From: DSPP01 sp964607165
Lineage (GTDB): Bacteria; Zixibacteria; MSB-5A5; DSPP01
DNA: 64,000 bases
NCBI GenBank assembly: GCA_964607165.1
Contig: CAZSIT010000012.1
Location: forward strand, 1 to 64,000
Reading direction: 5' to 3'
In this document: positions 43,313 through 53,109 of the stretch, piece by piece
How positions within the stretch are numbered: the first letter of the stretch is position 1
How the letters are laid out: each line of letters starts with the position of its first letter
Position numbers and translations under genes: made by a program
The notes under the pieces: generated by a model
Databases searched by the model: none
What the model was told of the DNA's origin: nothing
What the model saw: only the letters and a program-made list of their open reading frames with translations

Positions 43313-44443
43313 ATGCGAAATGGTTTTAAGGTTTTAGGATTGGCGGTTGTTACTCTGCTGGTGCTTCAGTGCAGTAAGGAAAAACCGACGCAAACGAAAA
43401 TTCCCTTCGGCAGGTCGGTGAGTTTTTCCCCGGTCGATTGGATGGCGAATCCGGCCGGAGGGATTTACGAAGGATGGGTGGTAACTTTGGATATAGTCGG
43501 GCTGGGGGTTTACACGCCGCAATATTTCAGCCTGGGGCGTTTTGGCTGGGATAATTATGTGTTCACCTTTTTGGATTCGGCGGGAAATGCGCGCGGGGGA
43601 GATTTTACGGCCAATCAAAATTTATTCACGGAAGATTTTGCGCCAATCGTCCATCCGGAAACTTTGAAAGTCATTGCGCGTCGAATGGCTGAAGGCAATA
43701 CCGTGCAATTGAGCTTTGCCAATCGGGCGCTGGCGGGGCTTAAAGTTTTGCTGGTGAGCGTGGAGCCGCTCATCGATACCGCCCGAAGCACCCCGGACAT
43801 ACCTTTTCTGGCCGGGGTCTGCAACATTTCCGGGAAATTTGACTTAATTTATCCCATTAATTATAAGGACCCGGACGTGGAGTGCCACTATTTTCTGGCC
43901 AGCCCCAGCGATACTTTGATTAACCTGGGTAAAGACAGCTCGACGGTCGCCAAAAACAATGAGACGGAAGGCATCTGGGTCGGGATTTTTGACCCGAAAA
44001 GCTCCGCCCGGGGCATGCCCGATACGATTTTTGCCAACCTTGATGTCGTGAAAGGCTGGCAGTTCGAAACCTGGTTTCAAAAAGGTTCCACTTTGATCAG
44101 CCTGGGTAAAATAAGACGCGCGGATTCGGCTGACCTGTCCAACCCCTATACCGATACCCTGCGGAAGGCCTTTCAAATACCGGGCGAGGATTTTAGAATA
44201 AACAATCCGCCGTTTACGAATGCCTTGGCGGCAACGATAATGTTGACTTTGGAGCCCTATCCCGACCCCGACCCGGCCAGCATCTTTCCATTGCTCCTCT
44301 TTCGCGACACAACTCGTGACAGCATTGCCAGTCTTAATCCGCTGACCCAGAAATTTGAGGACAACGTTCATCACAACTTTCTATTTGATAATCGGGCCCG
44401 CTTTTTCCCAAAGATAAAAGCGACCGTAATTCCCGAGCAATAG
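43313..44443 (+). CDS. Lipoprotein of unknown function
   Basis: This 376-residue protein has a lipoprotein signal: LGLAVVTLLVLQCSKEKPT, with Cys after LVLQ as the acylation site. The mature part is beta-rich without a family I recognise (PFGRSVSFSPVDWMANPAGG, later FETWFQKGSTLISLGKIRRA). It follows the FG-GAP gene by 31 nt and may be co-transcribed, suggesting a joint surface function. ATG 43313 is preferred because the lipobox is then at the usual distance. Confidence 0.75.
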   Translation: MRNGFKVLGLAVVTLLVLQCSKEKPTQTKIPFGRSVSFSPVDWMANPAGGIYEGWVVTLDIVGLGVYTPQYFSLGRFGWDNYVFTFLDSAGNARGGDFTANQNLFTEDFAPIVHPETLKVIARRMAEGNTVQLSFANRALAGLKVLLVSVEPLIDTARSTPDIPFLAGVCNISGKFDLIYPINYKDPDVECHYFLASPSDTLINLGKDSSTVAKNNETEGIWVGIFDPKSSARGMPDTIFANLDVVKGWQFETWFQKGSTLISLGKIRRADSADLSNPYTDTLRKAFQIPGEDFRINNPPFTNALAATIMLTLEPYPDPDPASIFPLLLFRDTTRDSIASLNPLTQKFEDNVHHNFLFDNRARFFPKIKATVIPEQ

Positions 44444-44548
44444 CTCCCTTTTGTGAAAGGGAATTGTTTCCAGACCTGGGTAACACTTTTTCAAAATGAG
44501 AACCAGAAGGAAAAGCCCAAGCGTCGCTGCCGCCTAAAACCAGCTCCT

Positions 44549-44608
44549 CCTCCGGCGTCCCGACCTGTCGGGGCGCCCCGCTTCGCACTCTGAAGAGTGC
44601 GCCGGAGG
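44549..44608. repeat. Cloverleaf-like palindromic element
   Basis: The outer 9-bp stem CCTCCGGCG/CGCCGGAGG encloses two hairpins, CCCGACCTGTCGGG and GCACTCTGAAGAGTGC. The plan resembles the element at 55388-55439, with unrelated sequence. It lies in the 320-nt gap between convergent genes. Confidence 0.7.
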
Positions 44609-44724
44609 GGAAACCTTGGCCAGGAAGCTACGCTCCCGAAAAGCCCTGAAAGTGTAGCCGAAACCCTTTAACTAATAACCTTGAAAATTATTACCTATGT
44701 ATAGGAACAATACATCTCTTTTTT

Positions 44725-44764
44725 GAAAGCAGCAAAGCCTCTTTCAAGAGGCTTTGCTGCTTTC
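44725..44764. terminator. Long perfect hairpin between convergent genes
   Basis: A 19-bp perfect stem (GAAAGCAGCAAAGCCTCTT and its complement) with a 2-nt loop lies just before the end of the giant gene. It can serve either strand as a terminator; a run of T precedes it on the plus strand, so the minus-strand transcript ends in AAAAAA rather than U, which is unusual. Confidence 0.6.
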
Positions 44765-44767
44765 CGT

Positions 44768-47700
44768 TTAACATCCCGGTGGCAATCCCAAAAAGACGGT
44801 ATTCATTAAAATCACGGCGTCTGCGGCAGTCAACCGGCCGTCGCAGTTCATATCCGCAAAGCAGAGCTCGCAGCCGAAAATCGAGAGGAAGATACAGTTG
44901 AGCTCCCGAACGACATCGGCCGGAGTCAACAATCCATCGTCATTTATATCCCCTTTGAAAGCCGTGCAATTGATTACGGTCAGCCTAAGCGGGGTAAGCA
45001 CCAGGGGAGTGGTGGGGTCGTTGGCGGCAGTCCTGATGCTGGTTTGGTAAGTACCGGCGGGCAGGCTTTTGGCGCTTATTTTTACGGTAACGTCCTGCGT
45101 GTTTCCGGGAGCTACCACACCCGCAGCCGGAGCCACCGATAAATAGGAGGGCAGGCCGATAATTTGCCAGTTCAAATTTCCGAGCCCGGTATTTCCAATG
45201 GTCAGCGTGCGCGTGGTGCTGTCTCCCATAGGTAGCGTAACCTTAAAAGAATCGGGGGAAATCTGAACCAGGGCGGGGAGAGCCCCCAAACCGGCCAGTT
45301 GAACGGTTACGGTCGGGTCGGTGGAATCGGTGCTGGCAATGGAAAGAGCGCCGGTTTCCACTCCCGGCTGGGTGGGTGAAAAGCGCACGCGCAGGTTGTG
45401 TGAACCTCCTTGCGGGACATTGAAAACGGCCGGATCAAGGAGGGTGAAGTGCGAGTTATTGGAGGTTATTCCAGTCACTTCCAAAAGATCTGAACCGTCG
45501 TTGGAAACGGTCAAGGTCAGCGTGTCGGGGTAGTTGATATATACGGTTCCGAAGTCGAGCGTATCGTCGGATAAGACGATGTTGGGAGTGCCTATAACAT
45601 GCAGCTGCACCGGGGTGGTGTCCTGCGGCTCATCCGGGTCGTTGCTGGAAATCAGGATGTTGGCGTTGTAATACCCACCGTCCAAGCCGACAGCATCGAA
45701 GGTAACCTCCACATTTAAAGAGGAGCCAGCCGGAACTGTACCGGAAGCAGGATTGGCCGACAGCCAGTCTACGCTACCAGCTACCCATTCGAAGGCGTTA
45801 GTTATCAACAGGGTTGCATCCGTGGCGGGGTTAACCCCCCAGGAGTCCACGGCGGAAGTAAAGAGCGGAAAACTAATGTCAACCCGCCGCCCACCTCCCG
45901 CCTCTTTTACTGCGGCCAGGGGAGTCCCATCGGTAAATGACGCCAATAAAGTTGCGCCTGGAGCAACGGTAGCGCCGTTGAGGAGCTTCGATCCGGAAAT
46001 TAAGGTGCTTACTCCATTCATAACCGGATGGCTTGGCTCAAAGACAGCCCCGAGCGAAAAGGCCCCTCCACCCTCGTAACTGAAGGCGGAAATCAACCAG
46101 TAATTGCCGGTGTTGAAGCGGCCCTGAACCGTCCAGCCACCCCCGGTGCCATTGGCGGCAAAGGCGATAAAAACATTGCCACCGGCATCCACGTAGTCAG
46201 CCAAAACGTTGCCTATAGCGGCCGAACTCAACCACCCGTACCAGCCAAAGACGCCCACCGCATCAAACGCTTGCAGTTCAGCCAAGGTAGGAGTAATAAA
46301 ATACCCGTTTATAGTTGTGACGGAAGCAAACCGGCCTGAATTTACCAAATATTGGGTGATGTTGTTAAGGTACAAATCACTGCCCGTGCCGTCCGCCCCG
46401 AGGACCGCTATGTTCCCGCTGCCGGAAGAAGCATAAAATCGCGCCACGGAATTTGGCTTATATTGCGCAGCCATCCCCCCGCTGATGCTGTTTTGCGGCC
46501 CAAAAGCAGGGTTATCTCTTTCTAAATTAAACCTTGCGTTTAAGGAGGTAACCGCTGCGGCGACCCCTCCAATCGAAATATCAAAGGTCAAATCGCTATA
46601 ACCAGAGTTTGAGATAGTCAGAGTCTCAACTTTCATCTCCCCCGAATACAACTCGGCCTTCAAAGACTCGGGTGAAACCGAAATATCGGGCGGCAGGAGC
46701 CCCCGGCCCTGCAGGTAAACCGTAAGCGAAGGATCACCCGGGTCGTTGCTGGCGATGGTAAGCTGGCCGGTAAAGGAACCGGAGTCGGCCGGGGCGAAAG
46801 TCACAATCACATTTGTGTCTTGCCCAGGGTTTAAGCTGAATGCGGTCGGGTTGGGCGTGAAATTCGCATTGTCGGAACTGATGCTGCTTACCGTCAACAG
46901 GTCGGTGCCTTCGTTGGAGACAACCAAGGTTTCGGGGCGCGAGCCACCGACAAAGAGGTTGCCGTAATCGAGCGAGTCGTCGGAAAGAGCGATGTCCGGG
47001 GCGCCGGTAACGTGCAGGTGGGCCGGGGTGGTGTCCTGCGGCTCATCCGGGTCGTTTGAGGAAACGAGGATATTGGCGTAGTAATCTCCGCCAAACAAGC
47101 CGGTAGCATCGAAGGTGACTTCAACATCTAAAGAGGAGCCGGCCGGTATGGTGCCTGAAGTGGGAGCGGCCGAAAGCCAGTTGCCTCCGGCGACGGAAAA
47201 GGAATAATTGACCAGATTGGCCAGCGGGTTGCCCATGCCACCGCCGCCCCCCCAGCCATAGGTGAGGGTGGTGACGATGACCCTGCCGCCTCCCAACTTA
47301 TATTCCAACCAGGAAGCATCCTGGGTATTGTTCAAAACAATATGGCTCGCTCCGGGATAGTTGAACAGATGCCCGTGGTCAGTCGCACCCCAACTGTTAA
47401 AGTCGGCAGTGGTAAGCACCGCGCCACCGTAGGGCTGGCCGGTAATGTAGGAATGCCCCGGATCGGTGATGGTTTCCGCGTCGTGGGTCTGGCCGCCGAA
47501 ACCGCCGGCATAATTGGCGTAGTTCGTCCCCAATGGGTCAATCCCCAACCCGTCGCCAATGTTGCCGCCGACGTTGAGGACCACTACCCCACCAGATTGG
47601 ACGTAGGCGCTGATTTTGGACATATTATTAGTCAAATTGCTGTAGTCGGACCAGTCCGGTTCGCAATAGACCACCTTATATTGCTGCAAATCGGCGGTAG

Positions 47701-50700
47701 TCAGCGTGTTTAGGTCGAATTCCGAGGCCAACACGGAGCTGTAGCCGCCGAAAAAGGTTTTGTTTTTAAAATGGTCGATGATTAAAAAGTCGGCCGGAAC
47801 CAAAGGTCTGGAGATGCTTTTAGGAGCTGCCGAGTGCTGCGAAGAAGCCGTGGTCGGCGGGAGATCGGTCACGCTACGTGATGCGATCGGGTTCCAGCGG
47901 ATAGCGGGAAGCCCGTTGGGGCCTTTGAGTGCCTGTAGCGCGGCCGTTTCAATGGTGATGTCAAAGGTCAAATCGCTGTAACCGCTGTTGGCGATGGTCA
48001 GCGTTTCGACTTTCATTTCACCCGTGAACAAGTCGGCTTCCAGTGACTCGGGAGAAACCGAAATGTCGGGCGGCAGGAGCCCCCGGCCTTGCAGGTAAAC
48101 CGAAAGTGAAGGCTCATCCGGGTCATCGCTGGCGATGGTCAACTGGCCGGTAAAAGAACCGGAGTCGGCCGGGGTGAAAGTCACTATCACGTTTTGGTCA
48201 TCCCCGGGGTTTAAGCTGAAGGCGGTTGGGTTGGGTGTGAAATTCGCATTGTCGGAACTGATGCTGCTTACCGTCAACAGGTCGGTGCCTTCGTTGGAGA
48301 CAACCAAGGTTTCGGGGCGCGAGCCACCGACGAAGACGTTGCCGTAATCGAGCGAGTCGTCGGAAAGAGCAATGTCCGGAGCGCCGGTGACGTGCAGATG
48401 GGCCGGGGTGGTGTCCTGCGGCTCATCCGGGTCGTTAGAAGAGACAAGGATATTGGCGTAGTAGTCGCCGCCGTTTAGGCCGGTGGCGTCAAAGGTGACC
48501 TCAATTTCAGCCGAAGAGCCGGCGGGTATGACCCCGGAGTCAGGATTAGTCGAAAGCCAATCTGGCGCTCCCGAGAAGGCCAAAGCATTATCGATCACCG
48601 TTTGCAAAACCGCGAAATCGGTCGGATTGCTCCAGTAGAATTCGAAAGGAGAGTTAAGGAAGTAGATGAGCAGCCCGCTGCCAATTTTTTTGTTCATCAA
48701 ATCGGGAAAGCCGTCGCCGTTAATGGCGGCCACTTCGGCCAGGGCATCGTTAACCCGCAACATATAGAACGCCGCGCTGGGGTCGGTGAAGGTGTACGGA
48801 CTGGGCAAACCGGCCGCAAGCGGATGGGAGGGGTCGGAAACCTGGAGATGTGGGGTGGTCGAAACCGTCCAACCCTGCTGACCGGTGTGAGACAAAAGAT
48901 AAAGCTGCATACCGTTGTAGTAGGGAAGAAGACTGGTGCCGCCTATCATTATCAGTTTTTTACCGCTGGAAGCGGCGTTGGCTAAAGCCTGTACGTCGGG
49001 CTCTTCTACCGCGCCGCCATCCATAGCGACAATAATTGTGGTGTAGGGTGAAAAATCGATACCGGTGAAGACATCGGTTTGAATCAAATCATACGCAACT
49101 GACAGGTTGTTCAGCGCCTGTTCCACGGAGCCCAGTACTGGAATGGTGGACAAAAGCAGCACTTCCGGGGGTGCGGCGGAGGTGGAGGAACGGGCTGATA
49201 AGGTCTGAAATGGCAAGCCTCCGGAGCTGGTTTGGGTCAAAACTTCAGCGGAGATCTCCTTTGCCAGCATGGATAAATTCGGGCGGACGCCGGCTGGAGC
49301 TGGAGGTTCACTCGAATTTCGGGAACGATTAATGATTTTTGCATTCGCGAAAAGGATAGTGTCATCCTCCACGGCGATATCAAAGATGAGGTCGCTGTAG
49401 CCGGTGTTGGCGATGGTCAGCGTTTCGACTTTCATTTCGCCGGTGAATAAGTCGGCTTCCAACGAATCGGGCGAGACCGAAATGTCGGGTGGGAGTATGC
49501 CCGTGCCGGTCAAATAAACGGTCAGACTATCCTCATCCGGGTCGTTGCTGAGGATGGTAAGGTTCCCGGTGAACATACCGGTATCGACCGGGGTAAAGGT
49601 TACCAATACCAACTGGCTGTCGTCCGGATTCAAGTTAAAGCTGCTAATGTTTACCGTGAAATCCGGATTGTCGGAGGTAATACTGCTGACCATAACCACA
49701 TCGGTTCCAGGGTCTTTGACCACCAGGGTTTCAGTGCGGGAACCGCTGGTGAAAACCTCGCCATAGTCCAGTGTATCGTCCGAAAGGGCGATGTCCGGCG
49801 CCCCGGTTACGTGCAAGTGAGCGGGGGTGGTGTCCTGGGCCTCGTCCGGGTCGTTAGAGGAAACAATAACGTTGGCGTAGTAGTCGCCGCCGTTTAAGCC
49901 GGTGGCGTCAAAAGTTACTTCAACATCCAAGCTGTTGCTGGCCGGAATGGCGCCCGAATCGGGGTTGGCGGCCAGCCAGTTCAGGACGTCGCCGCTTTGA
50001 AAGGTGTCGCCGCAAAAACCGCTAAAGCTTCGTATGGCCACCCCTCCCGGCAGGAAACCAGATAGAGTCGCAGCTACGGTGTTGAGCAGGGTTGTTCCGT
50101 CGGAAGCATAGAGGCGCCCGGTAACGGCTGCGCCTTCTTCGAACGTAATTTCCAGTTTGTACCAGGTTCCGAAAGTCCACACCTGGGGGACTGAAGCGAG
50201 TGGAGAAAAGCCGTAACCGGCGTTTTCCTGGATAATTAGCTCATTGGTATTTGCGCCGGCCACCAACGACCAGGCTCCCCCGGCAGTTGCGCCAAACCCC
50301 ATATAAATGCGCCCCGAACCCGGTTTTATCCAGAGTGAAAGCTTTTCACCGGGATTGCCGATCGTGACGTCAGTCCGGTAGTGCCATTCCGGGTCGGAAA
50401 TTCCCTGCGCGCCATCGTGGGCACAGCCTGCCGAGATTAGGCCGCTCACGGGGAATACCTGCACCCAGGGAGACCAAGGCCAAGGGTCAAGTCGCTCAAA
50501 ATCTTCAATCAGCGGAAGGGCAGCACTTAGAGAGAAAGCAGCATTCAGATTTGCTCCAGCCATTGGTGCGGAAACCAGCGCTTCGGTTCTGTTTTTTACC
50601 GGCCCGGATGGGAACCTTTGACGATAGGTGGCTTCATCGAAACCGTTGGCTTCCCAAACGGAAAGACCGGCATCAAAGCTGCCCACCGAGGCAGCCCGGT

Positions 50701-52771
50701 CTATTGTTTTTACGGCAAGCGGTTTTAGCGCGGCGGCGAGCGGCGCACTGAATTTGACCGAGATGTCAAAATCCAAATCGCTGCCGCCGCTGTTGGAGAC
50801 GGTCAAAGTTTCAACTTTAGTCGCTCCGGTAAGCAAGTCGGCATCCAAGGAGTCGGGAGCGGTTGAAATGTCGGGCGGAATCAGGCCGGTTCCAAGCAAA
50901 GCAACGGTCACGGTCGGGTTGGAAGTGTCGCTGCTTAATATAGTTAACGTTCCGCTGCTTGGCCCAGCCGAGGCGGGATTGAAAGCGACTTTCACCCCTC
51001 GGCCGTTGCCCCCCGGCAGGTCGAATGAAGTGACATCCGGAGTGAAATCGGTGTTGGAGGACTGAATGTTTGTGACATGCAAAGTTTCCGGATAACCGAG
51101 ATTTCGAATATTGACTGTAAGCGTTTCGGGATTACCCAGAAATATATTGCCGTAATCCAGCGTATCGGGAGAAACGCTTATTTTCGGCGGGCTGCCGACG
51201 GCAATGAAAACCGCCCGGGTGGTGTAGCCCTGGTGTATTCCGGTTCGATTATCGTTCCAGCAGGGCCAGACTATGCCGTTTTTGGCCGCCACGCCGATGT
51301 AGTCTCCTGAATAGCCGCCCGCCAGTCCGGGGATGGAAGCGGGCTTGAAGGCCTGGTCGCTGATTAAAACGTCCTCAAAGGTAAACCCGCCATCCAGCGA
51401 GGTGGAGACATACACCTGCGCCGAGTCGTTTGCCGGAAAGTTGCGGCTGTCGTAATAAACTATGTAAAGGGCGCCGGTGGCCGGGTCGCAGGCAATCCAG
51501 GAAAACCACTGGTCTTTGCTGCTGACATCCTGATTCACTTTTAAGGGGGTGCTCCAGGAGCTGCCGCCGTTGGTGGAGCGCACCAGGAAAACATCCGGAG
51601 TGGTGGGGTTTTTTGCCGGATAGACGATGTAAATCCAGCCGTTGCGTGCGCCGCCGCTGCGGTCAACCGCCATCGAAGGAAAGCTGTTGACCCGGATAGT
51701 GTTACCACCTTTGTTCAGGGTACCGCGAATGTCGGCCACATCGGTGATGCTGACGGCCGTTCCCCAAGAGGAGCCGCCGTTGGTTGATTTGTTGAAGCCG
51801 AGATGGGTGGTGGCAGTCGGAAAAACATCATATCCGGACCAGGTTCCGTACACTTCGCCGTTGGGCCCGACGGCCAGATTGACCCCCTGCCCAAATTGGG
51901 CCCCGACCGATCCGCTGATTGGAACCGGCACGGAAAAGCTTAGCCCCCGGTTGATGGAGCGGGAAAGCATAACGTTGGGGGCAGCAACATTAAAATCGGT
52001 GTAGGCGGTGTATAAGAAATTTTCAAACGCGCCGCCCGGGTTTACGTCGATGGTCATATGGTTTTTGTCGTTGCCGGTTGAAGCGTTGGGCAGGGAGACT
52101 TGAGTCCAGTTGGTTCCGTTATTCGTGGACCGGGCCATTACGACCTCGTGGGTCCCCCCAATTAGCAGGGTATTGAAAAACAGGTTGCCATCCAGGTCGA
52201 TTCCGACCGACGGGTCGGACATAAACTGGCCCAAATTGGTATGGGTCGGCAAGGTGTCGCCGCCCAACCAAGTGGTGCCGCCGTTGGTGGTGTAATACCA
52301 TCCCTGGCTGATAAGGGCTACCGGATTGGAAGCTGCGTTTGAACCGGCCAGGACGACGTCGGGATTATTGGGATGGGTCCATATCGTCATCTCGCTTTGG
52401 GTAGTGGTTGGGTTGGGATGCATCCGAATGTTCGGAAAAATCACCGCTTTCTGGTTTTGCAGCTTAACCTCATGCGGCCCGGCTGGCCCCTGAACTTCGC
52501 GGATAATCGGGGGAGGGATAGTTTTTGCTCCGAGGGTCTCCGGCATCGGCACTATCTTTGACCAGCGCGGGTCTGGTCCTTTGGCCAAAAGTTCTTCCAA
52601 AGTGGAAGGGGACGCTTTTTTCTCTTCCGCAAAAGCCAAGGGGGAGAACGCGCTTAGTAAAAACAGAAAAGAAAAAGAGCAAAAAGTGGAAAATGTCAGA
52701 AACTTGTTTATTAAACTGGTACTTCTTTGAATTGGTGTGAACCGGCCGAAATTCGTTAGCCTTCTTTGCAT
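44768..52771 (-). CDS. Giant secreted protein: sialidase-like propeller, Hydin/Ig-like repeats with inserted domains, dockerin-like end
   Basis: This 2,667-residue protein has a signal peptide (INKFLTFSTFCSF... up to LAFA near residue 48). An N-terminal BNR/sialidase-like propeller spans about residues 85-510 (repeats such as RSTNNGTNWTQVSL and RSTNGGSSWSTPLK). Next come alternating Hydin-type Ig domains (LDYGNVFVGGSRPETLVVSN; SLEADLFTGEMKVETLTI; DATGLNGGDYYANI). Four different domains are inserted between these: a lectin-like domain with WYKLEITFEEGAAVTGRLYA (near 50.0-50.5 kb) and three glutamine-amidotransferase-like alpha/beta domains (near 48.6-49.2, 47.2-47.8 and 45.8-46.5 kb). The end (CTAFKGDINDDGLLTPADVV...FADMNCDGRLTAADAV) is dockerin-like with paired cysteines. 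ATG 52771 is preceded by GAGAGG; the frame extends to 52849. Confidence 0.88.
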   Translation of the reverse strand: MQRRLTNFGRFTPIQRSTSLINKFLTFSTFCSFSFLFLLSAFSPLAFAEEKKASPSTLEELLAKGPDPRWSKIVPMPETLGAKTIPPPIIREVQGPAGPHEVKLQNQKAVIFPNIRMHPNPTTTQSEMTIWTHPNNPDVVLAGSNAASNPVALISQGWYYTTNGGTTWLGGDTLPTHTNLGQFMSDPSVGIDLDGNLFFNTLLIGGTHEVVMARSTNNGTNWTQVSLPNASTGNDKNHMTIDVNPGGAFENFLYTAYTDFNVAAPNVMLSRSINRGLSFSVPVPISGSVGAQFGQGVNLAVGPNGEVYGTWSGYDVFPTATTHLGFNKSTNGGSSWGTAVSITDVADIRGTLNKGGNTIRVNSFPSMAVDRSGGARNGWIYIVYPAKNPTTPDVFLVRSTNGGSSWSTPLKVNQDVSSKDQWFSWIACDPATGALYIVYYDSRNFPANDSAQVYVSTSLDGGFTFEDVLISDQAFKPASIPGLAGGYSGDYIGVAAKNGIVWPCWNDNRTGIHQGYTTRAVFIAVGSPPKISVSPDTLDYGNIFLGNPETLTVNIRNLGYPETLHVTNIQSSNTDFTPDVTSFDLPGGNGRGVKVAFNPASAGPSSGTLTILSSDTSNPTVTVALLGTGLIPPDISTAPDSLDADLLTGATKVETLTVSNSGGSDLDFDISVKFSAPLAAALKPLAVKTIDRAASVGSFDAGLSVWEANGFDEATYRQRFPSGPVKNRTEALVSAPMAGANLNAAFSLSAALPLIEDFERLDPWPWSPWVQVFPVSGLISAGCAHDGAQGISDPEWHYRTDVTIGNPGEKLSLWIKPGSGRIYMGFGATAGGAWSLVAGANTNELIIQENAGYGFSPLASVPQVWTFGTWYKLEITFEEGAAVTGRLYASDGTTLLNTVAATLSGFLPGGVAIRSFSGFCGDTFQSGDVLNWLAANPDSGAIPASNSLDVEVTFDATGLNGGDYYANVIVSSNDPDEAQDTTPAHLHVTGAPDIALSDDTLDYGEVFTSGSRTETLVVKDPGTDVVMVSSITSDNPDFTVNISSFNLNPDDSQLVLVTFTPVDTGMFTGNLTILSNDPDEDSLTVYLTGTGILPPDISVSPDSLEADLFTGEMKVETLTIANTGYSDLIFDIAVEDDTILFANAKIINRSRNSSEPPAPAGVRPNLSMLAKEISAEVLTQTSSGGLPFQTLSARSSTSAAPPEVLLLSTIPVLGSVEQALNNLSVAYDLIQTDVFTGIDFSPYTTIIVAMDGGAVEEPDVQALANAASSGKKLIMIGGTSLLPYYNGMQLYLLSHTGQQGWTVSTTPHLQVSDPSHPLAAGLPSPYTFTDPSAAFYMLRVNDALAEVAAINGDGFPDLMNKKIGSGLLIYFLNSPFEFYWSNPTDFAVLQTVIDNALAFSGAPDWLSTNPDSGVIPAGSSAEIEVTFDATGLNGGDYYANILVSSNDPDEPQDTTPAHLHVTGAPDIALSDDSLDYGNVFVGGSRPETLVVSNEGTDLLTVSSISSDNANFTPNPTAFSLNPGDDQNVIVTFTPADSGSFTGQLTIASDDPDEPSLSVYLQGRGLLPPDISVSPESLEADLFTGEMKVETLTIANSGYSDLTFDITIETAALQALKGPNGLPAIRWNPIASRSVTDLPPTTASSQHSAAPKSISRPLVPADFLIIDHFKNKTFFGGYSSVLASEFDLNTLTTADLQQYKVVYCEPDWSDYSNLTNNMSKISAYVQSGGVVVLNVGGNIGDGLGIDPLGTNYANYAGGFGGQTHDAETITDPGHSYITGQPYGGAVLTTADFNSWGATDHGHLFNYPGASHIVLNNTQDASWLEYKLGGGRVIVTTLTYGWGGGGGMGNPLANLVNYSFSVAGGNWLSAAPTSGTIPAGSSLDVEVTFDATGLFGGDYYANILVSSNDPDEPQDTTPAHLHVTGAPDIALSDDSLDYGNLFVGGSRPETLVVSNEGTDLLTVSSISSDNANFTPNPTAFSLNPGQDTNVIVTFAPADSGSFTGQLTIASNDPGDPSLTVYLQGRGLLPPDISVSPESLKAELYSGEMKVETLTISNSGYSDLTFDISIGGVAAAVTSLNARFNLERDNPAFGPQNSISGGMAAQYKPNSVARFYASSGSGNIAVLGADGTGSDLYLNNITQYLVNSGRFASVTTINGYFITPTLAELQAFDAVGVFGWYGWLSSAAIGNVLADYVDAGGNVFIAFAANGTGGGWTVQGRFNTGNYWLISAFSYEGGGAFSLGAVFEPSHPVMNGVSTLISGSKLLNGATVAPGATLLASFTDGTPLAAVKEAGGGRRVDISFPLFTSAVDSWGVNPATDATLLITNAFEWVAGSVDWLSANPASGTVPAGSSLNVEVTFDAVGLDGGYYNANILISSNDPDEPQDTTPVQLHVIGTPNIVLSDDTLDFGTVYINYPDTLTLTVSNDGSDLLEVTGITSNNSHFTLLDPAVFNVPQGGSHNLRVRFSPTQPGVETGALSIASTDSTDPTVTVQLAGLGALPALVQISPDSFKVTLPMGDSTTRTLTIGNTGLGNLNWQIIGLPSYLSVAPAAGVVAPGNTQDVTVKISAKSLPAGTYQTSIRTAANDPTTPLVLTPLRLTVINCTAFKGDINDDGLLTPADVVRELNCIFLSIFGCELCFADMNCDGRLTAADAVILMNTVFLGLPPGC
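46857..46951 (-). repeat. Internal DNA repeat of the giant gene, unit 1
   Basis: This stretch is identical over 95 nt to 48237-48331, exactly 1,380 nt away. It encodes part of the Hydin-type Ig repeat. Related, more diverged units lie near 45.4-45.6 and 49.65-49.8 kb. Confidence 0.9.
48237..48331 (-). repeat. Internal DNA repeat of the giant gene, unit 2
   Basis: This is the second copy of the 95-nt identical stretch. Similarity continues in both directions over several hundred bases with few substitutions, pointing to a recent duplication or gene conversion. Confidence 0.9.
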
Positions 52772-52919
52772 TTCTGCCTCTCTGGGGGTTTTTAGCCCCC
52801 GTTGTGCGCCAAGCGCGTTTGTTGTTGAATGCCTAAAAAGTTGCTCCATCCTTCATTACATAAAGAGGCTTTTAAAGCAACATCCCACCCGCCTGCCAAA
52901 AATTCCTCTGTACCAATCG

Positions 52920-52949
52920 TAAGTAACATCCTTATACCTAATTTGTCAA
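52920..52949 (-). promoter_or_regulatory. Putative promoter of the giant gene
   Basis: On the minus strand TTGACA (52944-52949) is followed after 18 nt by TACTTA (52920-52925). The leader to ATG 52771 is then about 140 nt. The rest of 52772-53056 shows no gene. Confidence 0.5.
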
Positions 52950-53056
52950 GCAGAATTTGGCTTGTGAAAAAAATAACTAAGTGGGCGTTTCCTGGAGTGA
53001 AGATGTCAGGCAGGCTTCGATTTGAAAGTTGAATCATCCCTTGCTTCCCAATAAAA

Positions 53057-53085
53057 AACCCGCCCCAACTTTTCCGGGGCGGGTT
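53057..53085 (-). terminator. Rho-independent terminator of the small Cys-rich gene
   Basis: A 10-bp stem AACCCGCCCC/GGGGCGGGTT is followed on the minus strand by TTTTTTAT. It lies 25 nt after the stop of the gene at 53110-53385. Confidence 0.85.
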
Positions 53086-53109
53086 AATAAAACAAAGGAA
53101 TGAGGCTTT

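Noticed and set aside
49300..51900. Separate small genes on the plus strand inside the giant gene
   Set aside because: They repeat with the Ig units and change in step with them, so they are shadows of the minus-strand coding frame.
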